NCBI GenBank assembly: GCA_958295845.1
Contig: OY282376.1
Location: 5,097,022 to 5,161,021, forward strand
From: Caldilineaceae bacterium
GTDB taxonomy: Bacteria > Chloroflexota > Anaerolineae > Caldilineales > Caldilineaceae
Reading direction: 5' to 3'
DNA: 64,000 bases
The position numbers and the translations under genes were made by a program. The notes beneath the pieces were generated by a model. The model saw only the letters and a list, made by a program, of their open reading frames with translations. It ran no database searches and had not been told where the DNA came from. Numbering within the stretch: position 1 is the stretch's first letter; each line of letters starts with the position of its first letter. Positions 16,558 to 24,420 of this stretch are shown here, one piece after another.

Positions 16558-17637
16558 TCATTGTACGAATTCGTTGGTGTACATCTCTTCGGGCTGGACA
16601 AGCCGATCGACAAAACCGATACGCATGAGGAGCTCGGCGACGGTCTGCCATTCGGCGTCGGTGGTGGCGCCGGGCGCGCCGTCAGGCCGCGGCTGCCAGA
16701 AAGGAAGGGAGGCGTCGAAGACCAGGCGGTTGGCGGCTTCGTTCTCTCCACCCGCCTCCGGCACGAAGTTCAAGGCGATTGCGAAGGACTCGTCCGGGTT
16801 AGCGAGGGTATAGGCGACCGACTCCTGCAGGGCGCGTACCATGGCCTCGACCAACTGCGGCTCCTCCTGGAGGGTGCGTTCGTTGGTGACGAGCCCGTTG
16901 GCGGGGATCTGCAGGTATTGATCAAGGGCGATCTGTACGGTTTCGATGCCGGCGTTGCCGAGCACGACGGGGCCATTGACGGCGTAGTCGACGGCCGCGT
17001 CGACCAGGTCCTCGCTGACGGCGGAGGCCTGGGTGAAGCCGATGCTTTCCATCTGAATGTCGGCTTCGGTCAGCCCGGCCACGTCGAGGAGGGCGCGCAG
17101 CGCGATGTAGGTGGCGCCGAAGGGGCCGGGCACGCCGATTGTGCGGCCGGCTAGGTCGGCCGGTTCGTGAATGCCGGCGCCGGCCTTGGCAAAGACGGTG
17201 ACCGGGTAGCTGGTATACCAGTTCACCACGTACCTTACCGGCAGCTCCTGGGCGCGGCCGAGCACGAGCTGGTCGCCGCTGGCGATCATGAACTGCATCT
17301 CGTCGGTCGCGACCAGTTTGAGATAGTCGTTTTCAAAGCCGTAGTCGAGCGAGAGTTCGACGCCTCTGGCTGCGAAAAACCCCTTTTCGATGCCGACGTA
17401 GAAGGGCGCGAACTGGACGTTGGGGATGAAGCCCACGCCCAAGGTGATGGGGCGCAGGCTCTGCGGTTCGGCTGGCGTGGCGGGTGCGATGGGTGCGCAG
17501 GCGGCCGCGGCGGCAACCAGGAGCGGCAGCAGAACCCATTTCAGCAGGCGGGGCAGACCCGTAAGGGTCACAGCTGGCGGACGGGGCGGAAGGGAGCTCG
17601 TTCGTGCTGTTGAATGGCGGTCAGTGTCGTGTTTCAT
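16558..17637 (-). CDS. ribY: Riboflavin-type ABC transporter substrate-binding lipoprotein (RibY-like)
   Basis: 359 aa. A basic start and a hydrophobic stretch end in the lipobox LLVAAAAAC near residue 47, predicting a lipoprotein. The mature part is NMT1/ThiY-like: VGFIPNVQFAPFYVGIEKGFFAARG, LVATDEMQFMIASGDQLVLGRA and GRTIGVPGPFGATYIALRALL. The family binds pyrimidines, taurine-like compounds or, in the RibXY systems described in Chloroflexi, riboflavin. The FMN riboswitch in the operon leader favours riboflavin. The symbol is given by context rather than by ligand residues. Confidence 0.75.
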   Translation of the reverse strand: MKHDTDRHSTARTSSLPPRPPAVTLTGLPRLLKWVLLPLLVAAAAACAPIAPATPAEPQSLRPITLGVGFIPNVQFAPFYVGIEKGFFAARGVELSLDYGFENDYLKLVATDEMQFMIASGDQLVLGRAQELPVRYVVNWYTSYPVTVFAKAGAGIHEPADLAGRTIGVPGPFGATYIALRALLDVAGLTEADIQMESIGFTQASAVSEDLVDAAVDYAVNGPVVLGNAGIETVQIALDQYLQIPANGLVTNERTLQEEPQLVEAMVRALQESVAYTLANPDESFAIALNFVPEAGGENEAANRLVFDASLPFWQPRPDGAPGATTDAEWQTVAELLMRIGFVDRLVQPEEMYTNEFVQ

Positions 17638-17707
17638 TCGTTCCTCTGTGCATTGGCAGATGGGAGATTTTCTGTGCCGGGTAGCCGTTGCGGCGGAGGG
17701 GCGCTTC

Positions 17708-18607
17708 TCAGTCGCCGCCCTTCAGGTCGAGCTGCTTCCAGCGCAGGAGATAGCTTTCGAGCAGTGTGAGGCTCCAGTACATCGATTGGGCGAGGAGCAC
17801 GATCATGAGCACGGCGACGAAAATCATGGGCGTGTCGAGTACGCCGCGGCCCAGGTTGATAAGGAATCCCAGCCCTACGTCGGCGCCGACGAACTCGCCC
17901 ACAATCGCGCCGACGACGGCCAGGATGACGCTCAGCTTGAGGCCGCCGAAGATGACGGGCAGGGCGGCGGGCAGCTCCAGCTTCAGAAAGAACTGGCGGC
18001 GGGTGGCGCGCAGCGAGCGCATCAGCTCGCGCAGGTCGGCGTCTACGTTGCGGATGCCGACGACGGTGCTGACCAGGGTGGGAAAGAAGACCATGATGGT
18101 TGTGACCAGCACTTTGCTGAGCAGGCCGCTGCCGAACCAGATGACGAGGAGCGGGGCGATGGCGACGACAGGGATGGTCTGGCTGGCGACGAGATAGGGG
18201 GAGAGGATGCGGTCTAAGGTGCGGCTGCGGCCGAGCCAGTAGCCGAGCAGGAAGGCCAGGGTGAGGCCGATGAGGAGACCGGCGCCGATTTCGGTGGCGG
18301 TGGCCTGGGTATGGCGCAGCAGCGTGCCATCGGCGGCCATGGTGAGAGTTTTCTGAAGTACGTGGCCGGGGCGGGGCAGGATGAAGACGGGATAGTCCTG
18401 CCAGCGGACGAGCGCCTCCCAGAGCAGCAGCGAGGCGGAGAGCACGAAGGGGAAGGCGGCGAGGGCAGGATGGCGGGCGACCCAGTCGCGGACGCGGCCG
18501 GCTGTGCGCCGGTCCTGGGGCGCGGGTTGTTCGATTGCGGGCGGCGTTGGCTGGTCTTTGCCGTCATCGGCGGGCGCGCCGGGGAAGAGAATTGAGCTGT
18601 CCTTCAT
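17708..18607 (-). CDS. ribX: Riboflavin-type ABC transporter permease (RibX-like)
   Basis: 299 aa. After a Pro-rich cytoplasmic N-terminus of about 45 residues there are some six membrane segments of the BPD_transp_1 fold. The EAA loop that contacts the ATPase is visible as LRATRRQFFLKLELPAALPVIFGGLKL (near 190-215). It is the first gene after the FMN riboswitch and terminator, and so the first to respond to flavin level. The SBP gene starts about 70 bp downstream. Confidence 0.78.
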   Translation of the reverse strand: MKDSSILFPGAPADDGKDQPTPPAIEQPAPQDRRTAGRVRDWVARHPALAAFPFVLSASLLLWEALVRWQDYPVFILPRPGHVLQKTLTMAADGTLLRHTQATATEIGAGLLIGLTLAFLLGYWLGRSRTLDRILSPYLVASQTIPVVAIAPLLVIWFGSGLLSKVLVTTIMVFFPTLVSTVVGIRNVDADLRELMRSLRATRRQFFLKLELPAALPVIFGGLKLSVILAVVGAIVGEFVGADVGLGFLINLGRGVLDTPMIFVAVLMIVLLAQSMYWSLTLLESYLLRWKQLDLKGGD

Positions 18608-18759
18608 TGTCCTGCTTTACCCTCAAAAAACATTGAACCCGAAGCGGTAGATTGCTTCGGGTCCTGTAGACAGTGCGGCGACTGCATATTCGGCGTACGC
18701 CGAGAGCAGCCACCGGCAGCGGTTGGCGAGCGCGTCGGTCGCGCGGAATGCGCGGCCTG

Positions 18760-18799
18760 AAAACAGAACGGCCCGAGATACAGAACTCGTACCCCGGGC
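18760..18799 (-). terminator. Intrinsic terminator in the rib leader (riboswitch expression platform)
   Basis: On the minus strand GCCCGGGGTAC pairs with GTATCTCGGGC (11 bp with two G-U pairs, plus-strand span 18771-18799), followed by CGTTCTGTTTT. It lies between the FMN aptamer and ribX, as expected for flavin-dependent premature termination. Confidence 0.8.
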
Positions 18800-18877
18800 G
18801 TTGCGCGCAGCAGCCACTGCGAATAGCCAAAGAGAACAGGAACAGTACACGCAATGGCACTGCCCACGCTCTTTGCA

Positions 18878-19050
<173 letters not shown>

Positions 19051-19108
19051 TAGGTTATGCGGTTGTAGGGATCATTATGGCAGAGTGTTGGGGCGCGCGT
19101 CAAACTGC

Positions 19109-19152
19109 AGGGGTCAGGGGTTAGGGGTCAGGGGTTAGGGGTTAGGGGTCAG
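19109..19152. repeat. 7-bp G-rich repeat GGGGTCA/GGGGTTA, six units
   Basis: Six heptamers of GGGGTYA lie on the plus strand between the lysS end and the 5' end of the FMN riboswitch. Six runs of four G with 3-nt spacers could form a G-quadruplex. On the minus strand this would be at or near the rib operon promoter. Confidence 0.9.
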
Positions 19153-19218
19153 AGACGGCGCGGGCTGTGGGGCACTGTATGCCGGCAGAACCGTTCCGGT
19201 TTTTTTGAGATGATGGGG

Positions 19219-20793
19219 TTAGGCGTCGGCGGCGGGGAGGGTGACTGCGGCGGGCGGCTCTTGGGTGTCTGGGGCGGCGTCGGGTTGGGGGGTGTCTTCT
19301 ATTTCGCGGAGGTGGGGGAAGAGGATGACTTCGCGGATGGTGTCGCGGTCGGTGAGCAGCATGGTGAGGCGGTCGATGCCCATGCCGAAGCCGCCGGTGG
19401 GCGGCATGCCGTAGCTGAGCGCCTCGACGTAATCGATGTCGATGGGGTGCGCTTCTTCGTCGCCCTGCGCGGCACGGTAGTTTTCGTCGAGGAAGCGCTG
19501 CAGCTGGTCGACGGGATCGTTGAGCTCGGTGAAAGCGTTGCAGAGCTCCATGCCGGCGGCAAAGCCTTCGAAACGCTCAACCAGGCGCTCATTGTCGGGC
19601 ATGCCTTTGGCGAGCGGGCTGACTTCGCGCGGGTAGTCGACGAGAAAGGTGGGCTGGATCAGCTTGGGTTCGCAGAATTTGGAGAGTAGCTGGTCGACGA
19701 GTTGGCCCCAGTTGTCCCCGTCGGGGGCGTCGATGCCGCGGCTGCGCATCTCGGCGCGCAGGCTGTCAGCATCGGTGAAACGCTCGTAGTCGATGCCGGA
19801 TGCGTCGAGGATGGCCTGGCGGAGGGGGAGGCGCGGCCAAGGCGGCGTAAAGTCGATGGTGTCCTCCTGCCAGGTGACAACGGGGCTGCCGGTCACCTGT
19901 TCGGCGGTGAAGGCGACCATCTCCTCGGTGCGGCGCATGACGTCTTCGTAGTCGACGTAGGCCTCGTAGAATTCGAGCTGGGTGAACTCCGGATTGTGTT
20001 TGAAGCTGACGCCTTCGTTGCGGAAGTCGCGTCCGATCTCATAGACGGCGGGGAAGCCGCCGACGATGAGGCGCTTCAGGTAGAGCTCGAAGCTGATGCG
20101 CAGGTAGAGGTCCTGGTGGAGCTGATTGTGGTGGGTGACGAAGGGCTGCGCGGCGGCGCCGCCGTAGATCGGTTGCAGGATCGGCGTCTCGACTTCAAGG
20201 AAGCCGGCGTCGTCGAGGTAGGTACGGAGGGCGCGCACGACCACGGCGCGTTCGCGAAAGAGCTTGCGCGCGTCTTCGTTGGCGAGCAGGTCGACATAGC
20301 GGCGGCGGTAGCGGACTTCGGGATCGCGGACGCCGTGCCATTTGTCGGGCATGGGTTTGAGGGTTTTGGCGAGGAAGATGATCTCCTGGACAGAGATACT
20401 CAACTCGCCGCTGCGGGTGACGGTGAGAGGGCCGCTGGCGCTGATGAAGTCGCCGAGATCGATGAGGCGCTTCCAGACTTCGTTGTACCAGCCGTCGGGC
20501 AGGCTGTCGCGCTGGATGAAGAGCTGGATCCGGGCGCTGCCGTCGTCGAGGTCGGCGAAGCTGACCTTGCCCATCACGCGGATGCGTTGGAGGCGGCCGG
20601 CGACGGAGACGACCGGCTGCTCGTCGGCGCCTTCGTCGTAGAGGGCGCGGGCGTCGGCGATGGTGTGGGAGCGCTTTACGCGCGCCGGATAGGGGTCGAT
20701 CCCGCGGGCGCGCAAGGCATCCAGTTTCTGGAGGCGGCTCTGTTCCTGATCGCTCAGGTTTTCCGGGTCGAACAGTTCGCTGGCGTCTCTCAC
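19219..20793 (-). CDS. lysS: Lysyl-tRNA synthetase, class II
   Basis: 524 aa. The N-terminal OB anticodon-binding domain (about 60-165, VAGRLQRIRVMGKVSFADL) is followed by the class II core. Motif 1 lies at VVRALRTYLDDAGFLEVETPIL, motif 2 at RDFRNEGVSFKHNPEFTQLE, and motif 3 at GFGMGIDRLTMLL. All are intact. The last 30 residues are a Pro/Ala/Asp-rich tail beyond the usual end. greA lies 59 bp upstream on the same strand, a common pairing. Confidence 0.97.
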   Translation of the reverse strand: MRDASELFDPENLSDQEQSRLQKLDALRARGIDPYPARVKRSHTIADARALYDEGADEQPVVSVAGRLQRIRVMGKVSFADLDDGSARIQLFIQRDSLPDGWYNEVWKRLIDLGDFISASGPLTVTRSGELSISVQEIIFLAKTLKPMPDKWHGVRDPEVRYRRRYVDLLANEDARKLFRERAVVVRALRTYLDDAGFLEVETPILQPIYGGAAAQPFVTHHNQLHQDLYLRISFELYLKRLIVGGFPAVYEIGRDFRNEGVSFKHNPEFTQLEFYEAYVDYEDVMRRTEEMVAFTAEQVTGSPVVTWQEDTIDFTPPWPRLPLRQAILDASGIDYERFTDADSLRAEMRSRGIDAPDGDNWGQLVDQLLSKFCEPKLIQPTFLVDYPREVSPLAKGMPDNERLVERFEGFAAGMELCNAFTELNDPVDQLQRFLDENYRAAQGDEEAHPIDIDYVEALSYGMPPTGGFGMGIDRLTMLLTDRDTIREVILFPHLREIEDTPQPDAAPDTQEPPAAVTLPAADA

Positions 20794-20852
20794 AGTACCT
20801 GTTCCTGGCAGGGCGGCCGGGGTTGCGGCAGGTTTACGGGCAGAGGGGCCGG

Positions 20853-21326
20853 TTATTCGACGCGGACGATCCTGAACTCGATTTCGCCGGCCGGGGCGGC
20901 GACGCGCACGACGTCTCCGGCGGTGTGGCCGATCAGCGCCTTGCCGATAGGGCTCTCGTTGCTGATACGCCCGTTGCTCGGGTCGGTTTCGGTCGAGCCT
21001 ACGATGGTGTAGATTTCTTCGTCGTCGTAGCCGTTTTCTCTGACGACAACGCTGCGGCCGAGGGCGACGAGGTCGTCGGGCGTCTGGGTATCGTCGATAA
21101 TCTGCGCGTTGTGGATCTTGACCTTGAGTTCGCGGATGCGCCCTTCGACGAAGGCCTGGGCATTTTTGGCTTCGTCATAGCCGGCGTTTTCTCTGAGGTC
21201 GCCTTCGGCCTTGGCTTCGGCGATCTGCTGGGCGATCTGTTGCCGTCTTTCACCGACAAGATAGTCCAGCTCTTCCTGCAGAGCATCGAGGCCGATTTGG
21301 GTCAGATAGACAGGACTTTCACTCAT
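20853..21326 (-). CDS. greA: Transcription elongation factor GreA
   Basis: 157 aa using the ATG at 21326 (MSESPVYLTQIGLDALQEEL), which fits the family; the frame is open further upstream. GreA makes RNA polymerase cleave the 3' end of backtracked transcripts. The acidic tip of the coiled coil is present as GDLRENAGYDEAKNAQ, and the C-terminal FKBP-like domain includes SNESPIGKALIGHTAGD. Confidence 0.96.
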   Translation of the reverse strand: MSESPVYLTQIGLDALQEELDYLVGERRQQIAQQIAEAKAEGDLRENAGYDEAKNAQAFVEGRIRELKVKIHNAQIIDDTQTPDDLVALGRSVVVRENGYDDEEIYTIVGSTETDPSNGRISNESPIGKALIGHTAGDVVRVAAPAGEIEFRIVRVE

Positions 21327-21595
21327 TGTTCTTGCTCGCTGATTGCGCGGAGGGCTCTCTCGCACAAATAGAGAGGGCGCGTGCGATGGCGGGAAAATGC
21401 GGCCATCAGCAGCGACCCCTGGAAAGTAAACGCCGACCCGGCTCGTCAGGTCGGCACTCGATCTGATAGGATTATACCTGAATTCCGGGTAAATGCAAAC
21501 CCAGTGGACAGTTGTTGTACAGTTGAAACAGGGGGGTGCGCAGGGGTACCCACAAGGGGCACGCCTACGGGCATTTTGCGCAGGCGCGGGAAGGA

Positions 21596-21791
21596 AATTG
21601 TACAGTGGATGTGCAATTCCACTGCTCTGGATTCGCTCATCCTGGGGGAAAAATTACACAGTCGATGTGTAATTGCGCTGCTGTGGCGGGCCTCGCACGG
21701 AGGGGACAGAAATTACACAGTCGGTGTGTAATTCGACTGCTGTGACCACCCTCGGACGAGGGGTTAGAAATTACACAGTCAATGTGTAATT
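21596..21791. repeat. Array of four palindromes spaced 56-59 bp
   Basis: Palindromes at 21596-21618, 21652-21674, 21711-21733 and 21769-21791. The last three have perfect arms AATTACACA and TGTGTAATT around a 5-bp centre (GTCGA, GTCGG, GTCAA); the first is a weaker version. Each is followed at fixed distance by a second, smaller palindrome of the form CCTCG-n-ACGAGG (less perfect in some units). The array lies between greA and the divergent methyltransferase gene. It could be a multi-site operator or a small mobile repeat. The remaining bases of this 630-bp gap show no gene. Confidence 0.92.
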
Positions 21792-21958
21792 TTCGGGGTC
21801 ACGGGTACCCTCGAACGGGGTGGGGGAAACCTTCTGGGGATTTGTATCTTCGTGATGTTCTTCTGGTTTCATTTTGCAGGTGGGGATTGACCGCGCAGGC
21901 GCCGCTACCGTGACGTCGTCGTCGCACGAAATTCCTGACACTCTCTTCATCCGACCGC

Positions 21959-22759
21959 ATGAACTTCGATGGATTTGCCCGTTTCTACGACGGGGATTAC
22001 CGCGACTACAGCGATGATATTGCGCTGGTGCTGAAGACGGCGCGCGCGGCCGGCCGCTCCGTGCTGGAGCTTGGTTGCGGTACGGGCCGCGTGCTGCTCC
22101 CGCTGGCGGGGGACGGCTGTGATGTGATCGGGCTCGACACGAGCGCGGCGCTGCTGGCGATCGCTCGTAGCAAGCTGGCGCATCATGGCTATGCGAATCT
22201 TGGCTATGCGAATCAGGCGGCTGCAGACGGCTCTGTGAAGGTCAGATTGGTGCAGGGGGATATGACCGGTTTCGAGCTGGCGGAGAGGGAGATTGACTTC
22301 GCCTTTGTGGTCAGCAATACGTTGATGCACGTGACGACCCAGGCGGGGCAGTTGAAGGCGCTGCAGTGTGCGCAGCGCCATCTGCGGGTGGGCGGTCTGC
22401 TGCTGATCGATCTGTTCAACCCGGACCTAGCTTATCTGGAGGCGATAGCGGGCATTCAGGAGCTGGCGGACTGGTGGGAGGACGAGGAGAGCGGCGCGAC
22501 GGTGTTGAAATGGTCGACGCGCACCGTGGACGCGGCCCGGCAGATGCAGGAGACTGTTTTCGTTTACGAGGAGGTGTTTGCGGACGGGCGCAACGCGCAG
22601 ACGCGGCTATCGTTTCCGCTGCGCTTCTGGTGGCCGGATGAGGGGGTTATGCTGCTGGAACAGGCAGGGTTTGCGGTGGATGAGGTGTGCGGCGACTTTG
22701 ACGGCGGCCCCTATCAATCTGACAGTGAGCGTCTGATTTTCATTGCGCGGAAGAGGTGA
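21959..22759 (+). CDS. Class I SAM-dependent methyltransferase
   Basis: 266 aa. Motif I is VLELGCGTGRVLLPLA (about 38-53), motif II ends in VIGLDTS, and the DFAFVVSNTLMHV segment fits motif IV with the catalytic-side helix. The C-terminal part is a mixed beta region (RFWWPDEGVMLLEQAGFAVDEV). The substrate is not identifiable. No good ribosome site is seen before the ATG. The upstream region holds the palindrome array. Confidence 0.85.
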   Translation: MNFDGFARFYDGDYRDYSDDIALVLKTARAAGRSVLELGCGTGRVLLPLAGDGCDVIGLDTSAALLAIARSKLAHHGYANLGYANQAAADGSVKVRLVQGDMTGFELAEREIDFAFVVSNTLMHVTTQAGQLKALQCAQRHLRVGGLLLIDLFNPDLAYLEAIAGIQELADWWEDEESGATVLKWSTRTVDAARQMQETVFVYEEVFADGRNAQTRLSFPLRFWWPDEGVMLLEQAGFAVDEVCGDFDGGPYQSDSERLIFIARKR

Positions 22760-23095
22760 ATACAGTAGAAAAGATAGGGAATTACTAACTTGAGTTAACA
22801 GCAATTTTTGTTAAGATTTGTTTAACGTCTGATTAACGTTTCCCCCGAATTGTCCGGTTAATTGCACTACAATCACGTAGAGTCTGCACCAGTGGGCCTC
22901 TACGTGATCGCGGGCGCGTTTTCCTTCAAAATCTGCGTCAAGAGTGCCTTGATCTACTCCCCCTTTTGTGGTATAAGCAAGAGTGCAGCTACACCTTGTG
23001 TTGTACAATCACGATTACAATTTGCACTAGATATAGTCAGAAGAAGACATGACTTATACCATATGTTGTGTAGGGGTAGTTTGATTTGACCAGTT

Positions 23096-23125
23096 TGGAG
23101 GGAGGATGCTAGACTGCATATTGTG
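23096..23125 (+). promoter_or_regulatory. Candidate promoter of the tRNA-like pair
   Basis: TTGACC (23096-23101) and TAGACT (23120-23125) are 18 bp apart and point toward the hairpin and tRNA-like genes. The 335 bases before it (22760-23095) are AT-rich with no gene seen. Confidence 0.4.
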
Positions 23126-23142
23126 ATTGGTTAGGAGAATGC

Positions 23143-23189
23143 AGAGCGACCGATTTTCGGTCCGTGGGAGGAAAGAAATCGGTCGCTCT
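23143..23189 (+). other. 14-bp perfect hairpin before the tRNA-like genes
   Basis: AGAGCGACCGATTT (23143-23156) is perfectly complementary to AAATCGGTCGCTCT (23176-23189), with a 19-nt loop. Part of its 3' side (23168-23183) is repeated exactly inside the second tRNA-like gene (23294-23309). Confidence 0.85.
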
Positions 23190-23200
23190 GGCTACTCTTC

Positions 23201-23274
23201 GGGTAGCGTTCCTGTCGGGCAGGTGCACGGGCTGCCAACCCGTGTATTGAGGGGTTCGAGTCCCCCGCTACCCT
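23201..23274 (+). tRNA. tRNA-Gly-like (anticodon GCC), unusual D arm
   Basis: The acceptor GGGTAGC/GCTACCC is perfect. The anticodon arm is ACGGG-CTGCCAA-CCCGT, giving anticodon GCC. The T arm is AGGGG-TTCGAGT-CCCCC with one A-C mismatch, and the discriminator is T. The D arm is poor (CCT/AGG) and positions 8 and 14 are not the usual T and A. No CCA is encoded. It may be a divergent, island-borne or degraded tRNA. Confidence 0.55.
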
Positions 23275-23279
23275 CTTGT

Positions 23280-23351
23280 GGCCCAGTAATTCAGAGGAAA
23301 GAAATCGGTATGCCAAGCCGTATGTCGGGGGTTCGAGTCCCCCCTGGGCCA
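23280..23351 (+). tRNA. Second tRNA-Gly-like gene (anticodon GCC), unusual D arm
   Basis: The acceptor GGCCCAG/CTGGGCC is perfect and T8 is present. The D arm ATTC-AGAGGAAA-GAAA has only three pairs but does have the GG pair in the loop. The anticodon arm is TCGGT-ATGCCAA-GCCGT (one T-T mismatch) with anticodon GCC. The T arm is GGGGG-TTCGAGT-CCCCC and the discriminator is A. It starts 5 nt after the first tRNA-like gene. No CCA is encoded. Confidence 0.55.
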
Positions 23352-23365
23352 CTTTTCTATCTGGA

Positions 23366-23400
23366 AACTCTTAGAACTACTCTGAGTAGTTCTAAGAGTT
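23366..23400. other. 35-bp perfect palindrome after the tRNA-like genes
   Basis: Seventeen bases starting AACTCTTAGAACTACTC are mirrored exactly around one central base. There is no T run on either side, so it is not a classic terminator; a processing hairpin, a protein site or a recombination site are possible. Confidence 0.85.
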
Positions 23401-23450
23401 ATTCCCTATACTATATCTAGAGTATAACAAGTGTGCGACTTGATTGCAAA

Positions 23451-23656
23451 TTAAGAATCGCTTTTAGAATTCCTTTTACAAGACTTAGGAAAGGGCTTCG
23501 GGTCTGAGTTGAGAGTCATACTTGGGGGGTATTGGACGACACGTTTGGCATTACATTTCCTGCAACGCTCGTACTCGATGAACCCATTCGTGAAATCGAG
23601 ATTCGTATGCGTTATCTCGCCCAGTCGTGTCTACGATGGGCGTCTTGATCTTCCAT
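23451..23656 (-). pseudogene. Frameshifted small zinc-ribbon-like gene
   Basis: An ATG at 23656 behind a strong AGAGGTGA site opens MEDQDAHRRHDWAR and then stops. The -1 frame continues as THTNLDFTNGFIEYERCRKC, then NAKRVVQYPPS, to a TAA at 23451. The CRKC and the HDW lead-in look like a small zinc-ribbon protein split by an indel. Function is unknown. It follows the lipoprotein gene on the same strand. Confidence 0.4.
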
Positions 23657-23696
23657 TTTAAGGTCACCTCTCTTTTGGCCTTGTAAGTATCATTTA

Positions 23697-24194
23697 TCAT
23701 TTGTTCTCTTCTTCAATCTTTCTCATCCACTCGATAAGTCCCCCTGATTCAAATTTTTCAAAATGAGAAAGACAGCTTTCTGGTTGGTTACTCATAGAAC
23801 CTAACAGAAGAGGTTTAGCCAAATACAGAGCCATCGTGGCCTGAAAAGCCTCTTTATCACTAGAATCCTTGTACTCACTAAACTCCAATTCTCCCTCTCT
23901 CACTTTACTTAATGAATATTGTTTGAGTTCAAGGGCAGTCTTTTTGGCACTACTATCCAATACGGATATCCAATCACTTGCATTCTCTTCACAGTATCTT
24001 GTTGTAGCCTGTGAAAACATCCATATGTCTTCTTGAACATACTCTGCCTCGCTATCTTCGAACACGCAGGACAAATATTCGTATGGGCTACCCATCGGAC
24101 ATTGAGGGAGGTTAGGTATACTTGAGGGCAGTATACAGGCTGATATAAGCAGAAGGGTAAAGAGAACTACAGCGAAAGATTTTGGCCCAAACAT
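23697..24194 (-). CDS. Small lipoprotein of unknown function
   Basis: 165 aa from the ATG at 24194. A short signal peptide (MFGPKSFAVVLFTLLLISAC) ends in the lipobox LISAC. The mature part is acidic and mostly helical (SKVREGELEFSEYKDSS), with several cysteines (QCP, YLSCVF, RYCEEN, ESCLSH). I do not recognise a family. Base composition is lower in GC than the chromosome around it. The structured element at 24229-24342 lies directly upstream and may be part of its leader. Confidence 0.6.
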   Translation of the reverse strand: MFGPKSFAVVLFTLLLISACILPSSIPNLPQCPMGSPYEYLSCVFEDSEAEYVQEDIWMFSQATTRYCEENASDWISVLDSSAKKTALELKQYSLSKVREGELEFSEYKDSSDKEAFQATMALYLAKPLLLGSMSNQPESCLSHFEKFESGGLIEWMRKIEEENK

Positions 24195-24228
24195 AGCGGA
24201 GCCTCTTTGCTGAGTGAGTGAAGGGACG

Positions 24229-24342
24229 CTTGCCACAGCAGTCTCTATACACCTTGAATCAACAAGGAGGCGCAATGCGCCTTCACTCGAATTCAAGAGT
24301 ATAGAAAAGCCCGTGTCTCCACGGGCATACTGCTGTGGCAAG
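24229..24342. ncRNA. Three-way-junction structured element or MITE-like repeat
   Basis: Outer arms CTTGCCACAGCAGT (24229-24242) and ACTGCTGTGGCAAG (24329-24342) pair perfectly over 14 bp. Inside, TCTATAC/GTATAGA and CTTGAAT/ATTCAAG form a second long arm capped by AGGCGC-AAT-GCGCCT, and GCCCGTG-TCTC-CACGGGC forms a third. Almost the whole 114 nt pairs. It could be a non-coding RNA, a leader of the minus-strand lipoprotein gene, or a folded miniature transposable element. Confidence 0.6.
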
Positions 24343-24385
24343 TGCCACGGTATTCTATTTGTAAGGCACTGTCAACTAGCGGGAA

Positions 24386-24420
24386 CTAAAAAGCCACCGT
24401 CATTTTGGCGGTGGCTTTGG
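24386..24420. terminator. Bidirectional rho-independent terminator
   Basis: GCCACCG (24393-24399) pairs with CGGTGGC (24409-24415), with an A run before and TTT after. The bases from here to 24769 show only a doubtful 62-codon frame. Confidence 0.7.

Noticed and set aside
15687..18607. Transporter as a thiamine-precursor (ThiXYZ) importer
   Set aside because: The leader contains an FMN riboswitch, not a TPP riboswitch, so flavin is the better inference.
21596..21791. Palindrome array as a CRISPR
   Set aside because: The sequence between palindromes is itself partly repeated, spacing is not constant, and the repeats number only four.
23131..23352. 73-codon minus-strand frame starting MAQGGLEPPT
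   Set aside because: This is a known kind of false frame antisense to tRNA T arms; it supports the tRNA-like calls.
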